64,000 nucleotides of DNA from Streptomyces griseorubiginosus (GCF_001514195.1 NZ_KQ948736.1:1224625-1288624), one strand, 5' to 3'. Counted from the first letter of the stretch, positions 1-9,162 are shown. Notes: a model not told the origin generated them from the letters alone. Translations and numbers: made by a program.

Positions 1-102
1 GAGGTCGTCCTCGCCTCCGACGCCGAGGGCGCGGACGCGGCCCTCGACCGGCTCGCGAAGCTGGTCGCCGAGGGACTCGAGGAGCTTCCCGAGACCGTCT
101 GA
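1..102 (+). CDS. ptsH: HPr phosphocarrier protein of the PTS, C-terminal end (partial)
   Basis: The window opens inside a reading frame encoding the last 33 residues of a protein ending GLEELPETV before a TGA. The segment EVVLASDAEGADAALDRL matches what I remember of the C-terminal third of Streptomyces HPr, the small phosphocarrier that passes phosphate from Enzyme I to sugar-specific EIIA proteins in the cytoplasm. The active-site histidine lies upstream of the window and cannot be seen. A strong hairpin follows 29 bases after the stop, so the gene appears to end its transcript here. Identification rests on a short segment and on synteny; any other HPr paralogue would look similar. Confidence 0.75.
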   Translation, partial: EVVLASDAEGADAALDRLAKLVAEGLEELPETV

Positions 103-131
103 GCTTCGGGACACAGCGCGGTAAAACAAGT

Positions 132-167
132 CGAAGGGCTCGTCCGGATTATCGGGCGGGCCCTTCG
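132..167 (+). terminator. Rho-independent-type terminator after ptsH
   Basis: A 15-base arm starting CGAAGGGC pairs with GCCCTTCG at the other end around a 6-base loop, with one mismatch near the loop. It lies just after the ptsH stop and between convergent genes, so it may serve both strands. Confidence 0.75.
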
Positions 168-236
168 CATTTCCCTTTCGCGGGCAGCAGAAATACTGCC
201 CCACGAATTCCCTCCTCTTTGTATACGGCGCCTGTG

Positions 237-932
237 TTAATGCCGCAGGCCTGTCACGTTTACAGGATGTTGCGAGGTCCTCACACGGTCCGGGCGATCC
301 GCTCCCGAGGTGAGCCGCAGCCGGTGCGCCGCACCCGAGCGCTCGGTGTGCAGCGCCGTGATCGCCCGCGCGCGTTCGCCGTCCCCGCGCGCCACCGCGT
401 CCACGATCGCGCCGTGCTCCGCCCACGACTCCACCGGGTCGGCCGGCGCGTCCACGACGTACATCCAGGCGATCTTGTGACGGAGCTGGGTCAGCACCGA
501 GGTCATCGCCGGGCTGCCGGCGGCCTGGGCGAGCGTCTCGTGGAACCAGCCCCCCAGGGAGCGCAGATCCTCGCTGTTGCCCCGCCTGGCACGCTCCTGA
601 CCCAGCCGGACCAGGCCGCGCAGCACCTTCAGATGGGCCTCGGTGCGCCGCTGGGCGGCCCGGGCGGCGCCGAGCGGTTCGAGGAGCAGGCGCATCTCCA
701 GGAGGTCCGCGCCCTCCTGCTCGGTCGGTTCGGCGACGCACGCGCCCGCGTGCCGCCGCGTCACCACGAAGCCCTCGGCCTCCAGGGTGCGCAGGGCCTC
801 CCGGACCGGGACACGGGAGACGCCGTAGCGGCGGGCAAGCAGTTCCTCGGTGAGCCGGCTGCCGCGCTCGTGGACACCGGCGACGATGTCGTCCCGGATC
901 GCCGTGCATACCGAGTGCGCCGGAATACGCAT
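237..932 (-). CDS. GntR-family (FadR subfamily) transcriptional regulator
   Basis: This 231-residue protein has an N-terminal winged helix (about residues 5-70, with the GntR recognition segment RYGVSRVPVREALRTLEAEG) and an all-helical FCD effector domain (about 75-215). The FCD domain shows a metal-binding type pattern with a histidine in GGWFHETL and one in WAEHGAIV. FadR-type GntR proteins bind a small acid or other metabolite and control nearby or distant catabolic genes. It stands alone, converging on ptsH and following the M23 peptidase terminator, so its target is not evident from context. The ligand is unknown. Confidence 0.88.
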   Translation of the reverse strand: MRIPAHSVCTAIRDDIVAGVHERGSRLTEELLARRYGVSRVPVREALRTLEAEGFVVTRRHAGACVAEPTEQEGADLLEMRLLLEPLGAARAAQRRTEAHLKVLRGLVRLGQERARRGNSEDLRSLGGWFHETLAQAAGSPAMTSVLTQLRHKIAWMYVVDAPADPVESWAEHGAIVDAVARGDGERARAITALHTERSGAAHRLRLTSGADRPDRVRTSQHPVNVTGLRH

Positions 933-1068
933 GTCCGACCTCCGTCTTAATCCCCGCGAAACGTCGCCGATTGACGTGTGTTCAGTGACTCTATTGCAAT
1001 CAGCGGGAATTTCCGACGGCGGACCGGAATCCGGGGATATTTTTTGGACAAGGGGGCTCCGGAAACGA

Positions 1069-1099
1069 CGAAACCCCGGCTCGGGCAGCCGGGGCTTCG
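1069..1099 (-). terminator. Terminator after the M23 peptidase gene
   Basis: Twelve-base arms (CGAAACCCCGGC and GCCGGGGCTTCG) pair with one G-U and a 7-base loop, 36 bases downstream of the peptidase stop. The rest of 933-1134 holds the presumed GntR promoter but no recognisable gene. Confidence 0.75.
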
Positions 1100-1134
1100 C
1101 GGAGATCGCGCGAAGGTCTCGCGCGGAAGCGGTG

Positions 1135-1896
1135 TCAGACGTTGACGCCGTGCGAACGCAGGTAGGCGACGGGGTCGATGTCCGAGCCGTAGTCGGGGGT
1201 GGTGCGCGCCTCGAAGTGCAGGTGCGGTCCGGTGGTGTTGCCGGTCGCGCCGGACAGGCCGATCTGCTGCCCGGGGGTGACCGACTGGCCGACCGAGACG
1301 CCGATGGACGACAGGTGGCCGTACTGGGTGTACGTGCCGTCGGCCATCCTGATCACGATGTTGTTGCCGTACGCCCCGCCCCAGCCTGCCTCCACGACGG
1401 TACCGCGGCCGACCGCGTGCACGGAGGTGCCGCTGGCGGCGTGGAAGTCGACACCGGTGTGGCTGCCGGACGACCAGATGGAGCCGCCGCTCTTGTAGCC
1501 GGTCGAGATGTAGGAGCCGGAGATCGGGGCGACGAAGGCGTTGAGACGCTTGCGCTCGGCCTCGCGGGCGGCGCGCTCCTTGGCCTCGCGTATCTCCTTG
1601 GCCCTGGCCTCGGCCTTGCGCTTGGCCTCGGCGGCCGCCTTCTTCTGTGCGGCGGCCTGCTCCTGGGCCACGGCCTGCGCGTCGATCTGCGCGGCGAGCG
1701 ACTGGCCGGTGCTGACGACGGGCATGAGACCGCTCTGCTCCACGGCGGTGACGGAGTTGTCGGCGGCGAGCGCCGGAGCGGCGACGGCGCCGATGACGCC
1801 GGTGGTGGCGAGGGCGGCGACGCCCGCGGCTCGGGCGGTGGTGCGCTTCATGCGGCTGGGACGACGGTGCTTCCCGGTGGCGCAGGTGAACGCCAT
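1135..1896 (-). CDS. Secreted M23-family (LytM-type) zinc metallopeptidase
   Basis: The 253-residue product has a basic N-terminus and a hydrophobic stretch ending in APALA (about 20-44), which looks like a signal peptide. A charged Ala/Lys/Glu-rich helical segment (about 65-115) looks like a coiled coil. The C-terminal M23 domain (about 125-250) keeps the zinc ligands, in HTGVD and HLHFE. Enzymes of this family cleave peptidoglycan cross-bridges or stems outside the cell. The start at 1896 is supported by a GGAAAGG ribosome binding site and by lying directly after a ydaO-type riboswitch. In Streptomyces this riboswitch class is known to control cell-wall hydrolases such as resuscitation-promoting factors. 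An internal ATG 16 codons in is a less supported alternative. Confidence 0.93.
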   Translation of the reverse strand: MAFTCATGKHRRPSRMKRTTARAAGVAALATTGVIGAVAAPALAADNSVTAVEQSGLMPVVSTGQSLAAQIDAQAVAQEQAAAQKKAAAEAKRKAEARAKEIREAKERAAREAERKRLNAFVAPISGSYISTGYKSGGSIWSSGSHTGVDFHAASGTSVHAVGRGTVVEAGWGGAYGNNIVIRMADGTYTQYGHLSSIGVSVGQSVTPGQQIGLSGATGNTTGPHLHFEARTTPDYGSDIDPVAYLRSHGVNV

Positions 1897-1921
1897 GTGG
1901 TGGCTGATCCTTTCCTTCCTT

Positions 1922-2080
1922 CTCGCCTACCGGGTTAGCTGACGGGTTCGGAGCAGGAAGGTCTCCTACGAGCCCCGCGCGATGCACGGACGCCCGATTC
2001 ACCCCAGGGACTTGGTGTGGGTCCCCGGCTCCCCTGGCTCGCGCCGTACGGGGACTCGGCGATGGCTGTCCGGTGCCGCG
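1922..2080 (-). promoter_or_regulatory. ydaO/yuaA (c-di-AMP) riboswitch upstream of the M23 peptidase
   Basis: Read on the minus strand, the leader contains the hallmark 3' core AACCCGTCAGCTAACCCGG followed by TAGGC. Further upstream are GGGGTGAATC and the purine-rich GCCAGGGGAGCCGGGGACCC element. These are the conserved blocks of the ydaO class, which binds cyclic di-AMP and usually switches expression off when the ligand is bound. The core ends about 25 bases before the peptidase start, so it can act on this gene. The 5' boundary is approximate. Confidence 0.9.
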
Positions 2081-2202
2081 GGCGCGGCGCACTGCCTGAC
2101 GAACAGCCCGGATGACGCTAAGCGGGGCGGCTTTCAAGGCCCAAACGGATCACGGTGTTTGTAGCGCATCCCACAGGGCAGACAGGCAACCTCCCACCCA
2201 AT

Positions 2203-2231
2203 TCGGACATCTGAGTGAGTTGGATGTCCGA
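2203..2231. other. Perfect 9-bp inverted repeat between the M23 leader and the M16 operon
   Basis: TCGGACATC and GATGTCCGA flank an 11-base spacer. It sits beyond the terminator of the M16 operon and upstream of the M23 transcription unit, so it could be a second termination hairpin or a regulator site near the M23 promoter. Nothing in the sequence decides between these. Confidence 0.45.
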
Positions 2232-2248
2232 GCGACCTGGGTGTCGAA

Positions 2249-2282
2249 GGGGCCCTGGTGGCACATGCGTCACCAGGGCCCC
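2249..2282 (-). terminator. Terminator after the M16 peptidase operon
   Basis: Perfect 12-base arms GGGGCCCTGGTG and CACCAGGGCCCC surround a 10-base loop, 45 bases downstream of the second M16 gene. Three near-identical 13-base direct copies of GTGGGTCGCGTCC-like sequence lie between the hairpin and the stop codon (about 2284-2326). Confidence 0.75.
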
Positions 2283-2327
2283 TGTGGGTCGCGTCCGTGC
2301 GGGTCGCGTCCGCGTGGGTCGCGTCCG

Positions 2328-3716
2328 CTACTCGGCTGTCACGACCTTGACCTCGCCGATGCCGAGGGCCTCCACGGGCTCCTTGATGGCGGCCGCGTCG
2401 CCGACCAGGACCGTCACCAGCCGGTCCACCGGGAAGGCGTTCACGACGGCCGCGGTGGCCTCCACGGTGCCGGTCGCGGCGAGCTGCTGGTACAGCGTCG
2501 CCTGGTAGTCGTCCGGCAGGTGCTGCTCGACCTGGTCGGCCAGCGTGCTCGCTACGGCCGCCGCGGTCTCGTACTTGAGCGGCGCCACCCCGACGAGGTT
2601 CTGCACGGCGACATCGCGCTCGGCGTCGGTGAGACCGCCCTCGGCGAGCGTGCGCAGTACCTTCCACAGGTCGTCCAGGGCGGGACCGGTGTTCGGGGTG
2701 TCCACGGAGCCGCTGATGGCGAGCATCGCGGCCCCCGAGCCGTCCGGGGCGGACCTGAGGACCTGCCCGAACGCGCGCACGCCGTAGGTGTAGCCCTTCT
2801 CCTCGCGCAGGACCCGGTCCAGTCGCGAGGTGAGGGTGCCGCCGAGGCAGTACGTGCCGAGCACCTGCGCGGGCCACACGCGTGCGTGCCGGTCGGAACC
2901 GGTACGGCCGATCAGGAGCTGCGTCTGGACGGCTCCGGGGCGGTCCACGATGACGACCCGGCCGGTGTCGTCGGCGGTCACCGGCGGCACGGGGCGCGGC
3001 TGGGCCGCGGAGCCGGTCCAGGAGCCGAGGGTGTCGGCGAGCAGCGCGTCCAGGTCGATGCCGGTGAGGTCGCCGACGACCACGGCGGTCGCGGTGGCGG
3101 GGCGTACGTGCTTCTCGTAGAAGGCGCGTACGGCGGCGGAGTCGATGTTCTCGACGGTCTCCGCGGTGCCCTGGCGCGGACGCGACATGCGCGAGTCCGC
3201 CGGGAACAGCTCCCGGGAGAGCTCCTTGGCGGCGCGGCGGGACGGGTTGGCCAGCTCGTGCGGGATCTCGTCCAGGCGGTTGGTGACGAGCCGTTCGACC
3301 TCGCTGTCCGCGAACGCGGGCGCCCTGAGGGCGTCGGCCAGCAGACCGAGCGCCTTGGCGAGACGGGAGGCGGGCACCTCGAGGCTGAGACGGACGCCGG
3401 GGTGGTCGGCGTGCGCGTCCAGGGTGGCGCCGCAGCGCTCCAGCTCGGCGGCGAAGTCCTCGGCGGAGTGCTTGTCGGTGCCCTCGGAGAACGCGCGCGC
3501 CATGATCGTGGCGACGCCGTCCAGGCCGGCCGGCTCGGCGTCCAGGGGCGCGTCCAGAAGCACCTCGACGGCGACGACCTGCTGGCCGGGGCGGTGGCAG
3601 CGCAGCAGCGTGAGGCCGTTGTCGAGCGTTCCGCGCTCAGGGGCGGGGAAGGCCCAGACCTTGGGCTCGCCCGCCTGCGGCTGCGGGTGGAATTCCATCG
3701 CGGCGAGCTCGGTCAC
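2328..3716 (-). CDS. M16-family peptidase-like protein, non-catalytic partner
   Basis: This 462-residue protein has the two-lobe M16 (insulinase/pitrilysin) layout, but the HxxEH zinc motif expected near residue 60-90 is absent; the corresponding region reads EGTDKHSAEDFAAELE. Bacterial M16B proteases commonly pair a zinc-bearing subunit with an inactive partner that carries an R/Y pair, as mitochondrial processing peptidase does. The gene overlaps its catalytic partner by four bases (ATGA), so the two are translationally coupled. I infer that it forms the substrate-binding half of a heterodimeric peptidase chamber. No signal peptide is seen, so it probably acts in the cytoplasm. Confidence 0.88.
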   Translation of the reverse strand: MTELAAMEFHPQPQAGEPKVWAFPAPERGTLDNGLTLLRCHRPGQQVVAVEVLLDAPLDAEPAGLDGVATIMARAFSEGTDKHSAEDFAAELERCGATLDAHADHPGVRLSLEVPASRLAKALGLLADALRAPAFADSEVERLVTNRLDEIPHELANPSRRAAKELSRELFPADSRMSRPRQGTAETVENIDSAAVRAFYEKHVRPATATAVVVGDLTGIDLDALLADTLGSWTGSAAQPRPVPPVTADDTGRVVIVDRPGAVQTQLLIGRTGSDRHARVWPAQVLGTYCLGGTLTSRLDRVLREEKGYTYGVRAFGQVLRSAPDGSGAAMLAISGSVDTPNTGPALDDLWKVLRTLAEGGLTDAERDVAVQNLVGVAPLKYETAAAVASTLADQVEQHLPDDYQATLYQQLAATGTVEATAAVVNAFPVDRLVTVLVGDAAAIKEPVEALGIGEVKVVTAE

Positions 3717-5113
3717 TTGGCCGCCTCCTCGTTGTCGTCGGTGGCTTCTACGGTCGCCGCGGCCTGCGGGTCCTCGGAGGCGTCCTCGGCACTGTCGGCG
3801 ATCTCGGCGGGAGCGGTGGGCTCGTAGACCAGCACCGCACGGTTGTCGGGACGCAGCTTGGCCTTGGCGACGGCCTGGACCTCCTCGGCGCTCACGTCCA
3901 GGACGCGCTGCACGGCGGTCAGGGCGAGCTGGGGGTCACCGAACAGGACGGCGTAGCGGCACAGTTCGTCGGCGCGGCCCGCGACGGTGCCGAGCCGGTC
4001 CAGCCACTCGCGCTCCAACTGGGCCTGGGCGCGCTCCATCTCCTCGGCGGTGGGCCCCTCCGCGGCGAACCGGGCGAGCTCCTCGTCGATGGCGGCCTCG
4101 ATGACCGGCACCTCGACGTCCCCGGAGGTCTTCACGTCCAGCCAGCCCAGGGAGGGCGCTCCGGCCAGGCGCAGCAGGCCGAAGCCGGCCGCGACGGCCG
4201 TACGGTCGCGCCGTACGAGCCGGTTGTAGAGGCGGGACGACTCGCCGCCGCCGAGGACGGTCAGGGCGAGGTCGGCCGCGTCCGCCTCGCGGGTGCCGTC
4301 GTGGGGCAGCCGGTAGGCGGCCATCAACGCGCGCGCGGGAACCTCCTCCTCGACGACCTCGCGCAACTGCTCGCCGATGATCTCGGGGAGCGAGCCGTCG
4401 CGGGGCGCGGGCTTGCCGTCGTGCGAGGGGATGGAGCCGAAGTACTTCTCGATCCAGGCGAGCGTCTGCTCCGGGTCGATGTCGCCGACGACCGACAGGA
4501 CGGCGTTGTTGGGCGCGTAGTAGGTGCGGAAGAACGCGCGGGCGTCCTCCAGGGTGGCCGCGTCCAGGTCGGCCATCGAACCGATCGGGGTGTGGTGGTA
4601 AGGGTGGCCCTCGGGGTACGCGAGCGCGGTGAGCTTCTCGAACGCGGTGCCGTAGGGGACGTTGTCGTAGCGCTGCCTGCGCTCGTTCTTGACGACGTCG
4701 CGCTGGTTCTCCATCGACTCGTCGTCGAGGGCGGCCAACAGGGAGCCCATGCGGTCGGCCTCCAGCCAGAGGGCGAGCTCCAGCTGGTGGGTGGGCATGG
4801 TCTCGAAGTAGTTGGTGCGCTCGAAGCTGGTGGTGCCGTTGAGCGAGCCGCCCGCGCCCTGGACCAGCTCGAAGTGCCCGTTGCCGTGCACCTGCTTCGA
4901 GCCCTGGAACATCAGGTGCTCGAAGAGGTGAGCCAGGCCGGTACGGCCCTTGACCTCGTGGCGCGAACCGACGTCGTACCAGAGGCACACCGCCGCGACC
5001 GGGGTCAGGTGGTCCTCGGAGAGCACCACGCGAAGGCCGTTGGCCAGGCGGTGCTCGGTCGCTGTCAGGCCCCCGGTGCCTGCCTGGTCTGTGGCCGTGT
5101 GACCCATGGGCAT
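3713..5113 (-). CDS. M16-family zinc metallopeptidase, catalytic subunit
   Basis: The 466-residue protein carries the inverted zinc motif HLFEH at residues 62-66 and the distal glutamate in VVKNERR (about 144), so it should be active. It has the typical M16 N-terminal domain followed by a peptidase-like C-terminal domain. The last about 30 residues are acidic and Ala/Glu-rich. The ATG at 5113 follows a GAAGGGA ribosome binding site at good spacing. The gene is first in a two-gene operon with the inactive partner downstream. Members degrade peptides or processing intermediates; the natural substrate in Streptomyces is unknown to me. Confidence 0.93.
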   Translation of the reverse strand: MPMGHTATDQAGTGGLTATEHRLANGLRVVLSEDHLTPVAAVCLWYDVGSRHEVKGRTGLAHLFEHLMFQGSKQVHGNGHFELVQGAGGSLNGTTSFERTNYFETMPTHQLELALWLEADRMGSLLAALDDESMENQRDVVKNERRQRYDNVPYGTAFEKLTALAYPEGHPYHHTPIGSMADLDAATLEDARAFFRTYYAPNNAVLSVVGDIDPEQTLAWIEKYFGSIPSHDGKPAPRDGSLPEIIGEQLREVVEEEVPARALMAAYRLPHDGTREADAADLALTVLGGGESSRLYNRLVRRDRTAVAAGFGLLRLAGAPSLGWLDVKTSGDVEVPVIEAAIDEELARFAAEGPTAEEMERAQAQLEREWLDRLGTVAGRADELCRYAVLFGDPQLALTAVQRVLDVSAEEVQAVAKAKLRPDNRAVLVYEPTAPAEIADSAEDASEDPQAAATVEATDDNEEAAK

Positions 5114-5515
5114 GTACGTCCCTTCGATCGCGGTCGCGGTCGTGGAAACCGCGGTGTGCAGAGCTGTTTTCCTGCCGGTCCTGCCACTTTATGCAAGCGT
5201 GCGGACCCTGGGTGAAGTTCCCGGGGCGCGTACGCCCACAGCGGATCGCGTAGCCTGCGGGCAACCGTGAGCGGGGCACTGCGCGAGCGCCGGGCCGGGT
5301 GGTTCGGTGGTCGCCGGGCGGACGGCCTGTGGTCGCCGGGCCTGGTGGCCTGGTGGTCGCCTGCCGGGCGGCTCAGCCGGGTCCTGGCCCGGACTGTCAG
5401 TGCCGCGGTCCACAATGGTCCGCGTCAGATCCTGTTCACGCTTCAGCAAGAGTGAGCCAAAGGGCCGATGTGAGCGACCCGTAGGCGAGCGACCAGAAAA
5501 GAGGAGCCGGCAGCG
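5114..5515. promoter_or_regulatory. Divergent intergenic region, M16 operon / parC
   Basis: About 400 bases lie between the divergent M16 operon and parC and must hold both promoters. I see several imperfect GTGGTCGCCGGGC-like direct copies (about 5300-5375) and a GAGGAG ribosome binding site just before parC. I found no convincing promoter hexamers, RNA structure or gene. Confidence 0.4.
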
Positions 5516-7969
5516 ATGGCCCGCCGCAGCACGAAGACCCCGCCGCCCGACGACTCGTACGAGGAGCGGATCCTCGACATCGACGTCGTGGACGAGATGA
5601 AGGGCTCGTACCTCGAGTACGCGTACTCGGTCATCTACTCCCGCGCGCTCCCCGACGCCCGCGACGGCCTCAAGCCGGTGCACCGGCGCATCGTCTACCA
5701 GATGAACGAGATGGGCCTGCGCCCCGACCGCGGCTACGTGAAGTGCGCGCGCGTGGTCGGCGAGGTCATGGGCAAGCTGCACCCGCACGGAGACACGTCG
5801 ATCTACGACGCCCTCGTGCGCATGGCACAGCCCTTCTCGATGAGCGTCCCGCTGGTCGACGGCCACGGGAACTTCGGCTCGCTGGGCAACGACGACCCGC
5901 CGGCCGCCATGCGGTACACCGAGTGCCGCGCCGCCGAGGCCGCGAGCCTGATGACGGAGTCCATCGACGAGGACACCGTCGACTTCGCGCCCAACTACGA
6001 CGGCCAGGAGCAGGAGCCGGGCGCGCTGCCCGCCGCCTTCCCGAACCTGCTGGTGAACGGCGCCTCCGGCATCGCGGTCGGCATGGCCACCAACATGGCG
6101 CCGCACAACCTCACCGAGGTCATCGCGGCCGCCCGCCACCTGATCCGCTACCCCAACGCGGATCTGGACGCCCTGATGAAGCACATCCCGGGCCCCGACC
6201 TGCCCACCGGCGGCCGGATCGTCGGCCTCTCGGGCATCCGGGACGCGTACGAGACGGGCCGCGGCACCTTCAAGATCCGCGCCACGGTCGCCGTCGAGAC
6301 GGTCACGGCCCGCCGCAAGGGCCTCGTCGTCACCGAGTTGCCCTTCTCGGTCGGCCCGGAGAAGGTGATCGCCAAGATCAAGGACCTGGTCGGTGCGAAG
6401 AAGCTCCAGGGCATCGCCGACGTCAAGGACCTCACCGACCGCGCCCACGGCCTGCGCCTGGTCATCGAGATCAAGAACGGCTTCGTGCCGGAGGCGGTCC
6501 TGGAGCAGCTCTACAAGCTGACGCCGATGGAGGAGTCCTTCGGCGTCAACAACGTGGCGCTGGTGGACGGGCAGCCCCTCACGCTCGGCCTCAAGGAGCT
6601 CCTGGAGGTCTACCTCGACCACCGCTTCGAAGTGGTGCGCCGCCGCAGCGAGTTCCGGCGCACCAAGCGCCGCGACCGGCTGCACCTGGTCGAGGGCCTG
6701 CTCACCGCCCTGGTCGACATCGACGAGGTCATCCGGATCATCCGCTCCAGCGACAACTCCGCGCAGGCGAAGGAGCGCCTGATGGAGCGCTTCTCGCTGA
6801 GCGAGATCCAGACGCAGTACATCCTGGACACGCCCCTGCGGCGGCTGACCCGGTTCGACCGCATCGAGCTGGAGTCCGAGAAGGACCGGCTCAACGCGGA
6901 GATCGCGGAGCTGACCCGGATCCTGGAGTCGGACTCCGAGCTGCGCAAGCTGGTCTCCGCCGAGCTGGCCGCGGTCGCCAAGAAGTACGGCACCGAGCGG
7001 CGCACGGTCCTGCTGGAGGCCGGGGCCACGGCGCCGGTGGCGGCCGTACCGCTCCAGGTGGCGGACGACCCGTGCCGGGTGCTGCTGTCCTCGACGGGGC
7101 TGCTGGCCCGTACGGCGAACGGTGAGCCGTTCCCGGAGGAGGCCGGCGGAAAGCGCGCCAAGCACGACGTGATCGTCTCGGCGGTGCCGGCCACCGCGCG
7201 GGGCGAGATCGGCGCGGTGACGTCGTCCGGCCGTCTGCTCCGCCTGAATGTGATCGACCTGCCGCAGCTGCCGGAGGCGGCCTCGAACCTCTCGGGCGGT
7301 GCCCCGCTGGCCGAGTTCCTCTCCCTGGAGGACGGCGAGACGCTGATCTGCCTCACCACGCTGGACGAGTCCTCACCCGGTCTGGCGCTCGGCACCGAAC
7401 AGGGTGTCGTCAAGCGCGTGGTCCCCGACTATCCGTCCAACAAGGACGAGTTGGAGGTCATCACGCTCAAGGAGGGCGACCGGATCGTCGGCGCGGTCGA
7501 ACTGCGCACGGGCGAGGAGGACCTGGTCTTCATCACCGACGACGCACAACTCCTGCGCTACCAGGCCTCGCAGGTGCGCCCGCAGGGGCGTCCGGCGGGC
7601 GGTATGGCGGGCATCAAGCTCACCGAGGGCGCAAAGGTGATCTCCTTCACCGCGGTGGACCCGGCCGCCGACGCGGTCGTGTTCACGGTGGCGGGCTCGC
7701 GCGGCACGCTCGACGACTCGGTCCAGACGACGGCCAAGGTGACCCCGTTCGACCAGTACCCGCGCAAGGGCCGCGCCACGGGCGGTGTGCGCTGCCAGCG
7801 GTTCCTGAAGGGCGAGGACTGCCTGTCCCTGGCCTGGGCGGGCCCCGTCCCGGCCCGCGCCGCACAGAAGAACGGCACCCCGGCGGACCTGCCGGAGATC
7901 GACCCGCGCCGCGACGGATCGGGTGTGTCGCTGCCGAAGACGGTTTCGGTGGTGGCGGGGCCGGTGTAG
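5516..7969 (+). CDS. parC: DNA topoisomerase IV subunit A (ParC), GyrA family
   Basis: This 817-residue type IIA topoisomerase A subunit has its catalytic tyrosine at about Y134 in AAMRYTECR. The quinolone-determining segment HPHGDTSIYDALVRMAQ places Thr94 and Asp98 where E. coli GyrA has Ser83 and Asp87. The breakage-reunion and coiled-coil parts are followed by a six-bladed beta-pinwheel (about 510-800) whose shorter, divergent GyrA-box region fits ParC better than GyrA. With ParE it decatenates daughter chromosomes by double-strand passage. The partner gene parE lies about 18 kb away in this window; the main gyrA/gyrB pair is expected elsewhere, near oriC. Start: ATG with a GGAG site. Confidence 0.92.
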   Translation: MARRSTKTPPPDDSYEERILDIDVVDEMKGSYLEYAYSVIYSRALPDARDGLKPVHRRIVYQMNEMGLRPDRGYVKCARVVGEVMGKLHPHGDTSIYDALVRMAQPFSMSVPLVDGHGNFGSLGNDDPPAAMRYTECRAAEAASLMTESIDEDTVDFAPNYDGQEQEPGALPAAFPNLLVNGASGIAVGMATNMAPHNLTEVIAAARHLIRYPNADLDALMKHIPGPDLPTGGRIVGLSGIRDAYETGRGTFKIRATVAVETVTARRKGLVVTELPFSVGPEKVIAKIKDLVGAKKLQGIADVKDLTDRAHGLRLVIEIKNGFVPEAVLEQLYKLTPMEESFGVNNVALVDGQPLTLGLKELLEVYLDHRFEVVRRRSEFRRTKRRDRLHLVEGLLTALVDIDEVIRIIRSSDNSAQAKERLMERFSLSEIQTQYILDTPLRRLTRFDRIELESEKDRLNAEIAELTRILESDSELRKLVSAELAAVAKKYGTERRTVLLEAGATAPVAAVPLQVADDPCRVLLSSTGLLARTANGEPFPEEAGGKRAKHDVIVSAVPATARGEIGAVTSSGRLLRLNVIDLPQLPEAASNLSGGAPLAEFLSLEDGETLICLTTLDESSPGLALGTEQGVVKRVVPDYPSNKDELEVITLKEGDRIVGAVELRTGEEDLVFITDDAQLLRYQASQVRPQGRPAGGMAGIKLTEGAKVISFTAVDPAADAVVFTVAGSRGTLDDSVQTTAKVTPFDQYPRKGRATGGVRCQRFLKGEDCLSLAWAGPVPARAAQKNGTPADLPEIDPRRDGSGVSLPKTVSVVAGPV

Positions 7970-8067
7970 GACTTGGGGAGTCTGGGTCTGGGAGGCCGGT
8001 CTGGGTCTGGCGGTCCGATCCAGGGTCTGGCAGGCCCGTCTAGGCCCGTAGAGCTGATCCGGCCGGT

Positions 8068-9162
8068 CTAGGCCGGTTCCTCGGGATCCTCTTCCGTTCC
8101 CTGGACAAAGCGCAGGACGCCCCACATGCCGGCCTCGTCGGCGGCGTGCGGGGCGTCTGTCATGTCCGCCCGGCACGCCTCCACTTCCTTGCCGAGGGCC
8201 TGGGTGTCGATGCCCGAGCCGATGAGGACGAGCTGGGTGAGGCGTTCGTCCCCGGCTCCCCAGGGCTCGGGATAGAACCGCAGGAAGCTGCCGACGGCGT
8301 GCACGGCGTACCGGTTGCGGACGTCGTAGGGCCCGAAGTCGGCGTACCCCTTGATCCGGTACAGCCCGTCCGGCCGGCTGTCGAGGAAGGCCATGAGCCG
8401 ACGGGGGTCCATGGGGACGTCGGAACGGAACGACAGGCTGTCGTAGCCGGAGTGCAGGTGGTTGTCGTGACCGTGATCGCCATCGTCCCCGTGGTGATCG
8501 AGGTCGTCGAGGTCGTCGAAGGAGAGCTGTCCGATGCGCTCCTCGCTGGGACGGCAGTCGAAGAGGAACTCGGGGTCGATACGGCCGTAGGTGGCGGGGA
8601 CGACGGCAGCGTGCTCGACAAGGGTGCGCACGGTGGCCAGGACCCGCTCGGCGTCCTGGGGCTCCGCCCGGTCCAGCTTGTTGACCACCACCAGGTCGGC
8701 GAGAGCGAGGTGACGGTCGAGCTCGGGGTGCTTGGCGCGGGTGTCCTGGAACTCCGCGGCGTCGACGACCTCGACGAGACCGCCGTAGACGATGCCGGGC
8801 TCCTCGCTGGCGAGGACCATGCGGACGAGTTCCTGCGGCTCGGCGAGCCCGCTGGCCTCGATGACGATGACGTCGATGCCGGCGTCGGGGTGGGCGAGCT
8901 TGGCGAGGTATCCGTCGAGCTCACTGACGTCGACGGCACAGCACAGGCAGCCGTTCCCGAGGGAGACGGTGGAGTCGCCGAGCGCGCCGGCGACGGCCAT
9001 GGCGTCGATCTCGATGGCGCCGAAGTCGTTGACGACGGCGCCGATTCGGCTGCCGCCGCTGCGGTGGAGGAGATGATTGAGGAGGGTGGTCTTGCCGGAA
9101 CCGAGGAATCCGGCGAGGACGACGACCGGGATCTGCCGGGGGCTCCCGCTCGGCTGACTCAA
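8068..9162 (-). CDS. CobW/COG0523-family GTP-dependent metal chaperone-like protein
   Basis: From a TTG start at 9162, supported by an AAAGAGG site seven bases upstream, this is a 364-residue protein. It has Walker A GFLGSGKT (residues 18-25), the family CxCC metal motif in GNGCLCCA (about 72-75), and a His/Asp-rich internal run around residues 225-245. The C-terminal CobW domain follows. COG0523 proteins use GTP hydrolysis to deliver zinc, cobalt or other metals to client enzymes; several are induced by zinc starvation. Longer upstream starts exist but lack a ribosome binding site and add Arg-rich unconserved sequence. The metal cannot be told from sequence. Confidence 0.9.
   Translation of the reverse strand: MSQPSGSPRQIPVVVLAGFLGSGKTTLLNHLLHRSGGSRIGAVVNDFGAIEIDAMAVAGALGDSTVSLGNGCLCCAVDVSELDGYLAKLAHPDAGIDVIVIEASGLAEPQELVRMVLASEEPGIVYGGLVEVVDAAEFQDTRAKHPELDRHLALADLVVVNKLDRAEPQDAERVLATVRTLVEHAAVVPATYGRIDPEFLFDCRPSEERIGQLSFDDLDDLDHHGDDGDHGHDNHLHSGYDSLSFRSDVPMDPRRLMAFLDSRPDGLYRIKGYADFGPYDVRNRYAVHAVGSFLRFYPEPWGAGDERLTQLVLIGSGIDTQALGKEVEACRADMTDAPHAADEAGMWGVLRFVQGTEEDPEEPA

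Noticed and set aside
2112..3827. Plus-strand frame opposite the M16 genes, and similar frames opposite parC, hrdB, parE and the CobW gene
   Set aside because: Each mirrors a gene with clear motifs on the other strand and has shadow-type amino acid content.
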